Assembly: GCA_011526085.1 (NCBI GenBank)
Contig: WYBC01000040.1
Span: 179,392 to 243,391, forward strand
Direction of reading: 5' to 3'
DNA from: Lysobacter sp.
GTDB taxonomy: Bacteria; Pseudomonadota; Gammaproteobacteria; Xanthomonadales; Xanthomonadaceae
Length of the DNA: 64,000 nt
Part shown: positions 21,773 to 30,447 of the stretch, in pieces
How the letters are laid out: the number at the start of each line of letters is the position of its first letter
Position numbering within the stretch: the stretch's first letter is position 1
Position numbers and translations under genes: made by a program
Notes under the pieces: generated by a model
Seen by the model: only the letters and a program-made list of their open reading frames with translations
Database searches by the model: none
Told to the model about the DNA's origin: nothing

Positions 21773-22768
21773 TCAGCCCAGCCGCACGAGGGTCCGGCCG
21801 AACGAGCCGCCTCCCAGCATGCCCGCGAACACCTCCGGCAGCCCCTCCAGCCCGACTTCCCGGGTGCAGATCGTCTCGAGATGCGCGGGCTTCCAGACCG
21901 TTGCCAGCCGTTTCCACACTTCATCACGCAGATCGCGGGCGGTTCCGGCCGAGGCCACGCCCAGCAGCGACACGCCGCGGATGATGAACGGCATGACCGT
22001 GGTCGGGAGGTCGGCGGTGGCGGCCAGTCCGGCGCTGCCGACGTTGCCGTAGGGCCGCGTGCGCGCCAGCAGGCTGGCGAGCATGGTTCCGCCGACGTTG
22101 TCGAGGCCACCGCCGAAACGGGCGGCCTCCAGCGGCCTGGCTTCGGCCAGGACGTCGCGCCCCAGGACCTGGGTCGCGCCCAGCGACTTCAGATAATCCG
22201 CATGCTCGGGCTTGCCGCTGATCGCGTGCACTTCGTAACCGGCACGGGTGTAGATGTCGACCGCGAGGGAACCCACGCCGCCGGTGGCGCCGGTCACCGC
22301 CAGCGGCCCCAGCGCCGGCGTCTGCCGGTTGTCCTCCATCCGCAGCAGGGCCAGCGCGGCGGTGAAGCCCGCGGTGCCGAGGATCATGCTCTCGCGCAAG
22401 CTCAGCCCGGCGGGCAGGGGAATCGCCCATTTCGCCTCGATCCGCGCGTACTCGCCGTAGCCGCCGTCGCGGGTCTCGCTGAGGCCGCAGCCGGTGACCA
22501 GCACCGCGTCGCCTTCCTTGAATGCCGGATCGGTGGAGGACACCACGTGGCCAGCCACGTCGATGCCGCCGACCAGCGGGAAGAAGCGCAGGATCTTGCC
22601 TTCGCCGGTCCCGGCGAGCGCGTCCTTGTAGTTCACGGAGGAATACGCCGTCCTGATCACGATTTCGCCGGGGGCGAGGTCGTCGATCGACATCTCCTCG
22701 ATGCCGCTGCGGTAGCCGGCGCTGTCGTTGCGGATGCGGAAGGCATTGAATGCGCTGGGAACGGACAT
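21773..22768 (-). CDS. YhdH/YhfP-type quinone oxidoreductase (acryloyl-CoA reductase family)
   Basis: Zinc-free MDR-family NADPH-dependent oxidoreductase of 331 residues. The closest characterised type is AcuI/YhdH, which reduces acryloyl-CoA to propionyl-CoA. Features: N-terminal GroES-like fold with SSVNYKDALAGTG and GGIDVAGHV, the NADPH Rossmann motif VTGATGGVGSLAVDIY, and a C-terminal MLGGGSFGRTLVRLG. The ATG at 22768 is preceded by GAGGA; an upstream in-frame ATG is not conserved. Substrate cannot be deduced from sequence alone. Confidence 0.87.
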   Translation of the reverse strand: MSVPSAFNAFRIRNDSAGYRSGIEEMSIDDLAPGEIVIRTAYSSVNYKDALAGTGEGKILRFFPLVGGIDVAGHVVSSTDPAFKEGDAVLVTGCGLSETRDGGYGEYARIEAKWAIPLPAGLSLRESMILGTAGFTAALALLRMEDNRQTPALGPLAVTGATGGVGSLAVDIYTRAGYEVHAISGKPEHADYLKSLGATQVLGRDVLAEARPLEAARFGGGLDNVGGTMLASLLARTRPYGNVGSAGLAATADLPTTVMPFIIRGVSLLGVASAGTARDLRDEVWKRLATVWKPAHLETICTREVGLEGLPEVFAGMLGGGSFGRTLVRLG

Positions 22769-22803
22769 GTCGCGGAATCCTCGGCGTTCGATGGCGCAAT
22801 GAT

Positions 22804-22835
22804 CGCATGCCCGCATGCCCGCATGCCCGCATGCC
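22804..22835. repeat. Four tandem copies of an 8-bp unit (CGCATGCC)
   Basis: CGCATGCC is repeated four times without interruption in the gap between the YhdH-type and LOG-family genes, starting 36 bp upstream of the YhdH-type ATG. It is a simple tandem repeat that could change copy number by slippage. Confidence 0.9.
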
Positions 22836-22887
22836 CGACGTCAAGTCGAAATGGAAATCCTTGTGTGCGTGTGCGCCACCGTGTGCG

Positions 22888-23481
22888 TCAACGCAACTCC
22901 CGCCGCCGCTTCTCGTCCAGCCACTTGTCCGCCTGCGCGGGCGTGTAGCCGCGCATCCAGGCGAAGAGGGTGTCGATGTCTTCGCCGTGCCACAGGTCGT
23001 GGCGCTGTTCGGGGTGCAGGAAGCGTTCTTCGACCATGCGGTCGATCATGCCGATCAGCGGGGCGTAGAAGCCGTCGACATCGAGGAAGGCGCAGGGTTT
23101 CTGGCCCAGACCGAGCTGGCGCCAGGTCAGCATCTCGAACATTTCGTCGAGCGTGCCGAAGCCGCCGGGCAGGGCGACGAAGGCGTCGGCGAGATCGAAC
23201 ATCCGCGCCTTGCGCTCGTGCATGTTCGCGACCACTTCGAGCCGGGTCACGCCCTTGTGCGCGACTTCCCACTGGACCAGTTGCTCGGGGATGACGCCGA
23301 CGACTTCGCCGCCGTTGTCGAGCACGGCGTCGGCGACGATGCCCATCAGCCCGACGTTGCCGCCGCCGTAGACCAGTTGCAGGCCTTCGGCCGCGATGCG
23401 GGCGCCGAGCGCGCGGGCGCGGTCGCCGTAGACGGGTTTGTTGCCGGCATTGGAGCCGCAGTAGACGCAGATCGATTTCAT
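22888..23481 (-). CDS. LOG-family protein (cytokinin riboside 5'-monophosphate phosphoribohydrolase type)
   Basis: A 197-residue Rossmann-fold protein of the family once called lysine decarboxylase-like. Members cleave nucleoside monophosphates, releasing the base. The two diagnostic motifs are present: GGGNVGLMG (nucleotide binding) and PGGFGTLDEMFE (the PGGxGTxxE catalytic motif). The length is normal. It starts 22 bp after the stop of the methyltransferase gene and is probably co-transcribed with it. Confidence 0.9.
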   Translation of the reverse strand: MKSICVYCGSNAGNKPVYGDRARALGARIAAEGLQLVYGGGNVGLMGIVADAVLDNGGEVVGVIPEQLVQWEVAHKGVTRLEVVANMHERKARMFDLADAFVALPGGFGTLDEMFEMLTWRQLGLGQKPCAFLDVDGFYAPLIGMIDRMVEERFLHPEQRHDLWHGEDIDTLFAWMRGYTPAQADKWLDEKRRRELR

Positions 23482-23503
23482 CGTGGAAAAAATGTCCTGT
23501 GGT

Positions 23504-24364
23504 TCAGTGTTCGGAACGCAGCAGCATCATGCCGCTGATGCGCTTCATTTTCGCGCGTCGCTTCGCCGGCGTGAGCGCCATCATGATCCGCCAGAATCCG
23601 ATCCGCGGCATCGTGCGCTTCAGGCGGATCGATTCGTCCCAGTGCGAGCGGAATTCGAGTTCGCGCCAGCCGAAGGGCGCGAAGAAGCCGGTGTTCTCGC
23701 GCGGGCCGAACACGAAGGGCGCGTTGCCTGCGCGCAGCGTCGGCGACCAGGTCTTCTCCAGACGCCGGAGCAGGGCCGGCGAGGCCAGATCGGCCACCCA
23801 CCAGCGCGCCTTCGCGGCATCGTGCAGATCGCGCGCCAGCGCGGCGACGTCCTCGGCCTGCAGATACAGCAGCAGACCTTCGGTGATGACCAGCACCCGG
23901 CCCTCGCGGCCGGCGTCGGCCAGCACTTCGCGACGCCTGTCGGCTTCGCGCAGATCGGCGGCGACGTATTCCAGCCGGCAACGCGGCGTTTCGCCGGCCA
24001 TCTGGTCGCGGAAGAAGTCGACCATGTCGGGCATGTCGACGTGGATCCAGCGCAGGTCGGCGGGCAGATCCATGCGGTAGGGGCGGGCGTCGAGACCGGC
24101 GGCGAGATTCAGCACCGTGCGCGCGCCTTCGCGCACGCAGCGGGTCACGATCTCGTCGATCACCGCGGTGCGCACCACCAGCGGCCAGCTCATCGACTCG
24201 CCGTCGGGCAGTTCGCGGACGATGGCTTCGCCGCGCGCGCCACCGAGGCGACGCGCGTAGGGATCGCGGAACAGCGCATCCGGGCGTTCGCTTTCCATCG
24301 CGCGATAGATCGCGACCCACAGCGCGGTATCGGAGACGTTGCGGATCGAATTGTGGTCGCTCAT
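23504..24364 (-). CDS. Class I SAM-dependent methyltransferase, PPM/LCMT-like family
   Basis: A 286-residue methyltransferase related to the leucine carboxyl methyltransferase family (TIGR00027 type). Visible features: the N-terminal NSIRNVSDTALWVAIYRAMES segment typical of the family, SAM motif I LNLAAGLDARPYR, the acidic VDMPDM motif, and the post-motif VLVITEGLLLYLQAEDV. The C terminus is basic (PAKRRAKMKRISGMM). A GGGAG site precedes the ATG at 24364. Substrate is unknown; neighbours give no clue beyond the co-oriented LOG gene. Confidence 0.82.
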   Translation of the reverse strand: MSDHNSIRNVSDTALWVAIYRAMESERPDALFRDPYARRLGGARGEAIVRELPDGESMSWPLVVRTAVIDEIVTRCVREGARTVLNLAAGLDARPYRMDLPADLRWIHVDMPDMVDFFRDQMAGETPRCRLEYVAADLREADRRREVLADAGREGRVLVITEGLLLYLQAEDVAALARDLHDAAKARWWVADLASPALLRRLEKTWSPTLRAGNAPFVFGPRENTGFFAPFGWRELEFRSHWDESIRLKRTMPRIGFWRIMMALTPAKRRAKMKRISGMMLLRSEH

Positions 24365-24421
24365 CGCCTGCTCCCGCTGTCGTTGCAGTCCGTCCTCGTT
24401 CCAGCCTCTGCCCCAAATGCG

Positions 24422-24446
24422 AAACGGCGCACCGGGGTGCGCCGTT
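24422..24446 (-). terminator. Terminator of the sucA-sucB-lpd operon
   Basis: AACGGCGCACC (24423-24433) pairs with GGTGCGCCGTT (24436-24446). On the minus strand it follows the lpd stop by 15 bp and is followed by TTTCGCATTT. Confidence 0.6.
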
Positions 24447-24461
24447 CCTGATCCCATCCGG

Positions 24462-25919
24462 TCAATTGACCTTGTGGATCGAGCGTTTGTGCACCGCCAT
24501 CGCCGCGTCGTGCACCGCTTCCGACAGACTCGGATGCGCGTGGCAGATGCGGGCGAGATCGTCGGCCGAGCCGCTGAACTCCATGGTCAGCACGCCTTCG
24601 TGCACCAGTTCGGACACGTTGGCGCCGACCAGGTGCATGCCCAGCACGCGATCGGTCTCGGCATGCGCCAGCACCTTCACGAAGCCCGCCGGTTCGGCCA
24701 TGGCCACCGCACGCGCGACCGCGGCGAACGGGAAGCTGCCGGCCTTGTACGGAATGCCTTCGGCCTTCAGCTGTTCCTCGGTCTTGCCGACCCAGGCGAT
24801 TTCCGGTTCGGTGTAGATCACCCAGGGAATCGTGTCGAGGTTGACGTGGCCCGGCAGGCCGGCGATCAGTTCGGCCACCGCGATGCCTTCCTCGAAACCC
24901 TTGTGCGCCAGCATCGGGCCGCGCACGCAGTCGCCGACCGCCCAGACGCCGTCGACGCCGGTGTGGCAGTGTTCGTCGACCACGATGCGGCCGCGCTCGT
25001 CGAGCTGCACGGCGCAGCCTTCGGCCAGCAGACCCTTGCTCGCGGCCTTGCGGCCCACCGCGACCAGCAGTTTGTCGAACACGACGTTCTGCTCGCCCGC
25101 GGCATCGGTGTAGGTGACGTGGACTTCGGTCGTCTTGCCCTTCTTCTTGACCTCGGCCTTCGAGACCTTGGCGCCGAGCTTGATGTCGAGCCCCTGTTTC
25201 TTGAATTCGCGCGCCGCGATCTTCGCCGCTTCGCCGTCGGCGGCGGCGAGGAAATCCGGCATCGCTTCGAGCACGGTCACCTGCGCGCCGAGACGGTTCC
25301 ACACGCTGCCGAGTTCCAGGCCGATCACGCCGGCGCCGATCACGCCGAAACGCTTCGGCACCTCGGTGAAGTCGAGCGCGCCGACGTTGTCGACGATGGC
25401 GTCGCCGTCGAATTTCGCGAACGGCAGTTCGATCGAATCCGAACCGGCGGCCAGGATCACGTTCGGCGCCTTGAGTTCGACCTCGCTGCCGTCGTGTTGC
25501 TTGACCTTGACGACGTTGCCGGCGTGCAGGGTGCCGAAGCCGTGGAAGGCCGCGATCTTGTTGGCCTTGAACAGCTGGGCGATGCCGCCGGTGAACTGCT
25601 TCACGATCTTGTCCTTGCGACCGACCATCGCCGCGACGTCGATCTTCGCGTCCTTGAAGCTGATGCCGTGGTCGCCGAACAGGTGGCCCATGTTCCAGAA
25701 CTGGCGCGACGAGTCGAGCAGGGCCTTCGAGGGCACGCAGCCGACGCGCAGACAGGTGCCACCGAGGGCGGGCTTGCCGTCCTTGCCGAGCGCGGCGTCG
25801 ATGCAGGCGGTCTTCATGCCGAGCTGGGCGGCGCGGATGGCGGCGTGGTAGCCGGCCGGGCCGGCGCCGATGACGACGACGTCGAAGACATGCTGTTGTG
25901 GGGCTTGTTGTTCGCTCAT
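24462..25919 (-). CDS. lpdA: Dihydrolipoyl dehydrogenase (E3)
   Basis: FAD- and NAD-dependent flavoprotein that reoxidises the lipoyl arm of the 2-oxoglutarate dehydrogenase complex, and possibly of other lipoyl complexes. The 485-residue protein has an FAD-binding GAGPAGYHAAIRAAQLG, the redox-active disulfide Cys56/Cys61 in GGTCLRVGCVPSK (Arg where CLNVGC is more usual), the NAD-binding GAGVIGLELGSVWNRLG, and the His462/Glu467 pair in HAHPSLSEAVHDA at the dimer interface. It is the last gene of sucA-sucB-lpd, separated from sucB by a 63-bp gap with a strong hairpin. Confidence 0.97.
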   Translation of the reverse strand: MSEQQAPQQHVFDVVVIGAGPAGYHAAIRAAQLGMKTACIDAALGKDGKPALGGTCLRVGCVPSKALLDSSRQFWNMGHLFGDHGISFKDAKIDVAAMVGRKDKIVKQFTGGIAQLFKANKIAAFHGFGTLHAGNVVKVKQHDGSEVELKAPNVILAAGSDSIELPFAKFDGDAIVDNVGALDFTEVPKRFGVIGAGVIGLELGSVWNRLGAQVTVLEAMPDFLAAADGEAAKIAAREFKKQGLDIKLGAKVSKAEVKKKGKTTEVHVTYTDAAGEQNVVFDKLLVAVGRKAASKGLLAEGCAVQLDERGRIVVDEHCHTGVDGVWAVGDCVRGPMLAHKGFEEGIAVAELIAGLPGHVNLDTIPWVIYTEPEIAWVGKTEEQLKAEGIPYKAGSFPFAAVARAVAMAEPAGFVKVLAHAETDRVLGMHLVGANVSELVHEGVLTMEFSGSADDLARICHAHPSLSEAVHDAAMAVHKRSIHKVN

Positions 25920-25947
25920 GGATATCGTTCCTGTGGCTTCAAAGCGC

Positions 25948-25973
25948 GAAGCCCCTCGCGGGCGAGGGGCTTC
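25948..25973 (-). terminator. Intercistronic hairpin between sucB and lpd
   Basis: GAAGCCCCTCGC (25948-25959) pairs with GCGAGGGGCTTC (25962-25973). On the transcribed strand it is followed by GCGCTTTG, too poor in T for a full terminator. It may be an attenuator or an mRNA-stabilising stem that sets E3 levels apart from E1/E2. Confidence 0.6.
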
Positions 25974-25982
25974 CGGCGGGCA

Positions 25983-27188
25983 TTACATGCCCAGCAGCAT
26001 GCGGTGCGGGTTTTCCAGCTGGTTCTTGATGTCGACCAGGAACAGCACCGCGTCCTTGCCGTCGATGATGCGGTGGTCGTAGCTGAGCGCGATGTACATC
26101 ATCGGCGCGGCGATCACCTGGCCGTTCTCGACGATCGCGCGCTCCTTGATCGCGTGCATGCCGAGGATCGCGGACTGCGGCGGGTTCACGATCGGCGTGG
26201 ACATCAGCGAACCGAAGGTACCGCCGTTGGTGATGGTGAAGGTGCCGCCCTGCAGGTCTTCCAGCTTCAGGCCGCCTTCGCGCGCCGCCTTGGCGTAGCC
26301 GGCGATGGCGCCTTCGATGTCGGCGAAGCCCATGCGCTCGACGTTGCGCAGCACCGGCGTGACCAGACCCTTCTCGGTGGCGACCGCGATGCTGATGTCG
26401 GCGTAGCCGTGGTAGATCACGTCGTTGCCGTCGACCGAGGCGTTGACGATCGGATGGCGCTGCAGCGCGTTCGCGGCGGCCTTGGCGAAGAAGCTCATGA
26501 AGCCGAGCTTGATGCCGTTGGCCTTCTCGAACTGTTCGCCCAGCTCCTTGCGCATCTGCATGACCTTGGCGAGGTTCACCTCGTTGAACGAGGTCAGCAT
26601 CGCGATCGAGTTCTTCGACTGCATCAGGCGTTCGGCGATGCGGGCGCGCATGCGCGTCATCGGCACGCGTTCTTCCGGACGCGCGCCACCGCCGACGCCG
26701 GCGGTCTTGCCGCTGGCGTAGTTGACGATGTCTTCCTTGGTGACCGCGCCGCGGCGGCCGGTGCCGGCCACGTCGCCGGGGTTCACGCCGCTGGTGGCGG
26801 CGGCGAAGCGCGCGCCCGGCGGCAGTTCGGAGGTGGCGGCCGCCGGTGCTGGCGTGGTGCTGGCCGGAGCGGCGGCGTTGGCCTTCGCGGCTTCGGCCTT
26901 CGGCTGCACTTCCTGGGCGCCGGCCGCCGGGGCCGCGACGGCCGCGACCGCGCCTTCCTCGATCACCGCGATGACCTGCTGGCTGTTGACGGTCGCGCCT
27001 TCGGCGAACTTCAACTCCCTGATCACGCCGTCCACGGTCGAGGGCACTTCCAGCACGACCTTGTCGGTCTCGAGGTCGACGATGTTCTCGTCGCGCTTGA
27101 CCGCGTCGCCGACCTTCTTGTGCCAGGTGGCGATGACGGCGTCGGAGACGGATTCGGGAAGAACGGGAACCTTGATTTCGGTGGCCAT
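25983..27188 (-). CDS. sucB: Dihydrolipoyllysine succinyltransferase, E2 of 2-oxoglutarate dehydrogenase
   Basis: Core of the 2-oxoglutarate dehydrogenase complex in the citric acid cycle. The 401-residue protein has one N-terminal lipoyl domain with the lipoylated Lys43 ([13 protein letters not shown]), an Ala/Pro linker, a short and rather degenerate E1/E3-binding domain (about 135-170, [19 protein letters not shown]), and the catalytic domain with His372/Asp376 in [12 protein letters not shown]. The ATG at 27188 gives the usual [14 protein letters not shown]; an upstream in-frame start lies in the gap after sucA. It follows sucA by 66 bp. Confidence 0.97.
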   Translation of the reverse strand: MATEIKVPVLPESVSDAVIATWHKKVGDAVKRDENIVDLETDKVVLEVPSTVDGVIRELKFAEGATVNSQQVIAVIEEGAVAAVAAPAAGAQEVQPKAEAAKANAAAPASTTPAPAAATSELPPGARFAAATSGVNPGDVAGTGRRGAVTKEDIVNYASGKTAGVGGGARPEERVPMTRMRARIAERLMQSKNSIAMLTSFNEVNLAKVMQMRKELGEQFEKANGIKLGFMSFFAKAAANALQRHPIVNASVDGNDVIYHGYADISIAVATEKGLVTPVLRNVERMGFADIEGAIAGYAKAAREGGLKLEDLQGGTFTITNGGTFGSLMSTPIVNPPQSAILGMHAIKERAIVENGQVIAAPMMYIALSYDHRIIDGKDAVLFLVDIKNQLENPHRMLLGM

Positions 27189-27254
27189 GGGCGGCGTCCT
27201 GACAGCGGTATTGAAAAGGTCACCGGCGCCCCGGGGCGCCGGCGGCAAACAGCG

Positions 27255-30095
27255 TCACTCGGCGGCGTGTTCGCCGTTGAGCGGATTGACCAGCGCGTCG
27301 GCGATCAGCTTCAGCTGCTCTTCGACGTGATCGTTGAAATGACCGGCGGCGGGCGAGGGCGAGCGGGCGCGACCGGCGTAGTGCAGGGTCTGTTTTTCCT
27401 GCATGTTGTCCTGCAGGCAGAAGCGCAGGTGATGCTGGATCTGGTACCACGCGCCCTGGTTCTGCGGTTCTTCCTGGCACCACACGACCTGGGTCGCCTT
27501 CGGATAGCGCTTGAGTTCCGCGATCAGCTGCGCGCGCGGGAACGGATACAGCTGTTCGATCCGGATCAGCGCCACGTCCTTCTGTCCGCGCTTCTGCGCA
27601 TCTTCCAGCAGGTCGTAGTAGACCTTGCCGCCGCAGACGACGACGCGCTTGACCGTCTTCGGGTCGGCGCTCGCGTCCGGGATCAGATGCTGGAATTCGC
27701 CGTTCGCCAGTTCGTCGAGCGTGGACACCGCGAGTTTGTGGCGCAGCAGCGACTTCGGCGTCATCACCACCAGCGGCTTGCGCGTCTTCATGCGCATCTG
27801 CCGGCGGATCATGTGGAAGGCCTGCGCCGGGGTGGTCGGCGTGCAGACGATCATGTTCTCCAGCGCACACAGCTGCAGGAAGCGCTCCAGGCGCGCCGAG
27901 CTGTGCTCGGGGCCCTGGCCTTCGTAGCCGTGCGGCAGGAACAGGGCGAGGCCGCAGAGCCTGCCCCACTTCGCTTCGCCCGAGGACAGGAACTGGTCGA
28001 TCACGACCTGAGCGCCGTTCGCGAAGTCGCCGAACTGCGCTTCCCAGACATCGAGGGTCATCGGATCGGCGGTGGAATAGCCGTATTCGAACGCCATCAC
28101 CGCTTCCTCGCTGAGCAGCGAGTCGATGATCGTGGCGTCCTCCGGATTCTTCACCAGCTGCCGCAGCGGCATGTGGTCCACGTCGGTCTTCTGGTCGTGG
28201 AGGATTGCGTGGCGATGGAAGAACGTGCCGCGACCGCAGTCCTGGCCGACCAGCCGCAGGCGGTAGCCGTCGTCGAGCAGCGTGGCGTAGGCGAGGTTCT
28301 CGGCGAAACCCCAGTCGCCGGCGAGTTCGCCCGCCGACATCTTGCGGCGGTCCTCGTAGATCTTGGCGACGCGCGGATGCAGGGTGGCGTCGGTCGGCAG
28401 CGTGTTGATCAGGGTCGCCAGTTCGTCCAGCCGCTTGCGCGGGACCTTGGTGTCCACGCCGTCGCCGAGTTTCGCGGCGAGCAGCGGGCGCCAGTCGATG
28501 GCGTAGGCGTCGGGATTGGCCGGCGCCAGCTCGGTGGTGACGATGCCGTCGTCGAGCTTCTGGCGGTAGCCGTCGACCAGCGCCTGCGCGTCTTCGGCCT
28601 TCAGCGTGCCTTTCTCTGCCAGGCGTTCCGCGTACAGCTCGCGGGTGGTCTTGCGCTTGCGGATGGTCTGGTACATCAGCGGCTGGGTGGCCGCCGGCTC
28701 GTCGGCCTCGTTGTGGCCGTGGCGGCGGTAGCAGACGAGGTCGATGACCACGTCCTTGCCGAACTGCTGGCGAAAATCGAAGGCGAGTTCGGCGCAGAAC
28801 GCCACCGCTTCGGGATCGTCGCCGTTCACGTGCAGCACCGGCGCGCCGACCATCTTCGCGACATCGGTGCAGTACAGCGTGGAGCGCGCGTCCTGGCGTT
28901 CGCTGGTGGTGAAGCCGACCTGGTTGTTGATGACGATGTGGATCGTGCCGCCGACCGCGAAACCGCGGGCCTGCGACATCTGCAGCAGTTCCATCACCAC
29001 GCCCTGGCCGGCGAACGCGGCGTCGCCGTGCATCAGGATCGGCACGACCTGGCGGCGGGCCTTGTCGCCGCGGCGATGCTGGCGCGAGCGCACGCTGCCG
29101 GCGACCACGGGGTCGACGATTTCAAGATGCGAGGGATTGAAGGCGAGGGCGAGGTGCACCGGGCCGCCGGGCGTCTGCACGTCGGCGCTGAAGCCCATGT
29201 GGTATTTCACGTCGCCGGCGTGGGCGCGGTCGTCGTGTTCGAACTTGCCTTCGAATTCGTCGAACAGTTTGCGCGGCGGCTTGCCGAGCGTATTGACCAG
29301 CACGTTGAGGCGGCCGCGATGGGCCATGCCCAGCACCACGTCCTTCACGCCGTCGCTGCCGGCGCGGCGGATCATCACGTCGAGCATCGGGATCAGCGCG
29401 TCGCCCCCTTCCAGCGAGAAGCGCTTCTGGCCGACGTACTTGGTATGCAGGTAGCGTTCCAGGCCTTCGGCGGCGGTCAGGCGTTCGAGGATCCGGCGCT
29501 TGTCCTCGTCGCTGCGGCGGAAATCGCCGCCGGCGGATTCCAGCCGCTCGTACATCCAGCGACGCTGGTCGGCGTCGGTGATGTGCATGAACTCGGCGCC
29601 GATGCTGCCGGTGTAGGTCGCCTTGAGCAGCGCGAGCAGGTCGCGCAGCTTCATCCGCGGCTGTCCGGCGACGCCGCCGGTGCTGAATTCGTCGTTGAGG
29701 TCGGCGTCGCCGAGGCGGTGGAAGTCCAGGCCCAGGTCGGGTGCGCCGGGTTTCTCCATCATGCCCAGCGGGTCGAGGTCGGCGCCGAGATGACCACGCG
29801 AGCGATAGGCGGTGATCAGACGGCCGATCGAGCGTTCGCGTTCGTCGCCCGGGCCGTAACCGCCGGCGGCGACCACGCCGCGCGCGGCCTGGCGGCCGGC
29901 CTCGGCGATGGCTTCGATCACCGCCGAATGCGGCACGTCCCGGGCGTCGCGGCCCTTGATGCCGTCGAAATAGGCTTTCCATTTCGGCCCGACGCTGTCG
30001 GGGGAGACCAGGTACTGCTCGTAGAGGTCCTCGATGTAGGCGGCATTGGCGCCGAGCTGGGAGGACTGCGCGAACTGCTTCAGGAGACTGTCCAC
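27255..30095 (-). CDS. sucA: 2-oxoglutarate dehydrogenase E1 component
   Basis: Thiamine-diphosphate-dependent decarboxylase of the citric acid cycle, first gene of sucA-sucB-lpd. It carries the SucA N-terminal segment (NAAYIEDLYEQYLVSPDSV), the GMAHRGRLNVLVNTLGK active-site region, the GDAAFAGQG TPP-binding region and the C-terminal SLLRHK/EEPQNQGAWY segment, for about 946 residues. No ATG fits; GTG at 30093-30095 (VDSLLKQFAQSS) matches where homologues begin (MxxLLKQFAQSS). No clear Shine-Dalgarno sequence precedes it. The frame stays open another 120 codons upstream, but that part is not SucA-like and crosses the promoter. Confidence 0.95.
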   Translation of the reverse strand: MDSLLKQFAQSSQLGANAAYIEDLYEQYLVSPDSVGPKWKAYFDGIKGRDARDVPHSAVIEAIAEAGRQAARGVVAAGGYGPGDERERSIGRLITAYRSRGHLGADLDPLGMMEKPGAPDLGLDFHRLGDADLNDEFSTGGVAGQPRMKLRDLLALLKATYTGSIGAEFMHITDADQRRWMYERLESAGGDFRRSDEDKRRILERLTAAEGLERYLHTKYVGQKRFSLEGGDALIPMLDVMIRRAGSDGVKDVVLGMAHRGRLNVLVNTLGKPPRKLFDEFEGKFEHDDRAHAGDVKYHMGFSADVQTPGGPVHLALAFNPSHLEIVDPVVAGSVRSRQHRRGDKARRQVVPILMHGDAAFAGQGVVMELLQMSQARGFAVGGTIHIVINNQVGFTTSERQDARSTLYCTDVAKMVGAPVLHVNGDDPEAVAFCAELAFDFRQQFGKDVVIDLVCYRRHGHNEADEPAATQPLMYQTIRKRKTTRELYAERLAEKGTLKAEDAQALVDGYRQKLDDGIVTTELAPANPDAYAIDWRPLLAAKLGDGVDTKVPRKRLDELATLINTLPTDATLHPRVAKIYEDRRKMSAGELAGDWGFAENLAYATLLDDGYRLRLVGQDCGRGTFFHRHAILHDQKTDVDHMPLRQLVKNPEDATIIDSLLSEEAVMAFEYGYSTADPMTLDVWEAQFGDFANGAQVVIDQFLSSGEAKWGRLCGLALFLPHGYEGQGPEHSSARLERFLQLCALENMIVCTPTTPAQAFHMIRRQMRMKTRKPLVVMTPKSLLRHKLAVSTLDELANGEFQHLIPDASADPKTVKRVVVCGGKVYYDLLEDAQKRGQKDVALIRIEQLYPFPRAQLIAELKRYPKATQVVWCQEEPQNQGAWYQIQHHLRFCLQDNMQEKQTLHYAGRARSPSPAAGHFNDHVEEQLKLIADALVNPLNGEHAAE

Positions 30096-30447
30096 TCGGG
30101 GATCACACTCGAATGTCGGAAAGCGCGGAGGAGAAAGGGATAACCGCTTGATCCGCCGGGAAATCCGAGGGCGGGGCAGCGGGTCGGCGAAAGGACCGGA
30201 ATTATAGCCGGAGGCTTCGCCGCAGCGCACCACTCGGGGCCGCGGCGTGGCCGCGGCGGCGCTTCGACAATGGTCGTAGGCCCGTCGTCGCAGGCCGGCT
30301 GCCGAACGCGTCGTCCGTGCGTGGGCGTCGTCTCCGGGTCGCGTTCCACGCGACTTTTCCGGTCGCCTTCTCGTGCCCGGTCGCAGGCTGTTAAGGTCCA
30401 GCGCGTCGACGGCACGTCGATGGCATTCGATCCGGGGGGACATGAGC
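30096..30447. other. Divergent regulatory gap between sucA and a lipoprotein gene
   Basis: 352 bp with no convincing gene. It holds a TATAAT box on the minus strand (30201-30206) for the suc operon and a GGGGGGA ribosome site at its right end for the lipoprotein gene. I see no recognisable riboswitch or repeat in it. Confidence 0.6.
30201..30206 (-). promoter_or_regulatory. Candidate -10 box of the sucA-sucB-lpd operon
   Basis: A perfect TATAAT on the minus strand, 106 bp upstream of the sucA GTG. It stands out in otherwise GC-rich sequence. The -35 at 17 bp (TGCGCT) is poor, so activator help or an extended leader is possible. Confidence 0.55.

Noticed and set aside
22804..22835. Four short repeats considered as a CRISPR remnant
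   Set aside because: The unit is 8 bp with no spacers; it is a simple tandem repeat.
24339..30143. Open frame of about 1900 codons on the plus strand across the suc operon
   Set aside because: Antisense shadow of lpd, sucB and sucA. It spans three clear genes and their gaps, and its product has no recognisable domain.
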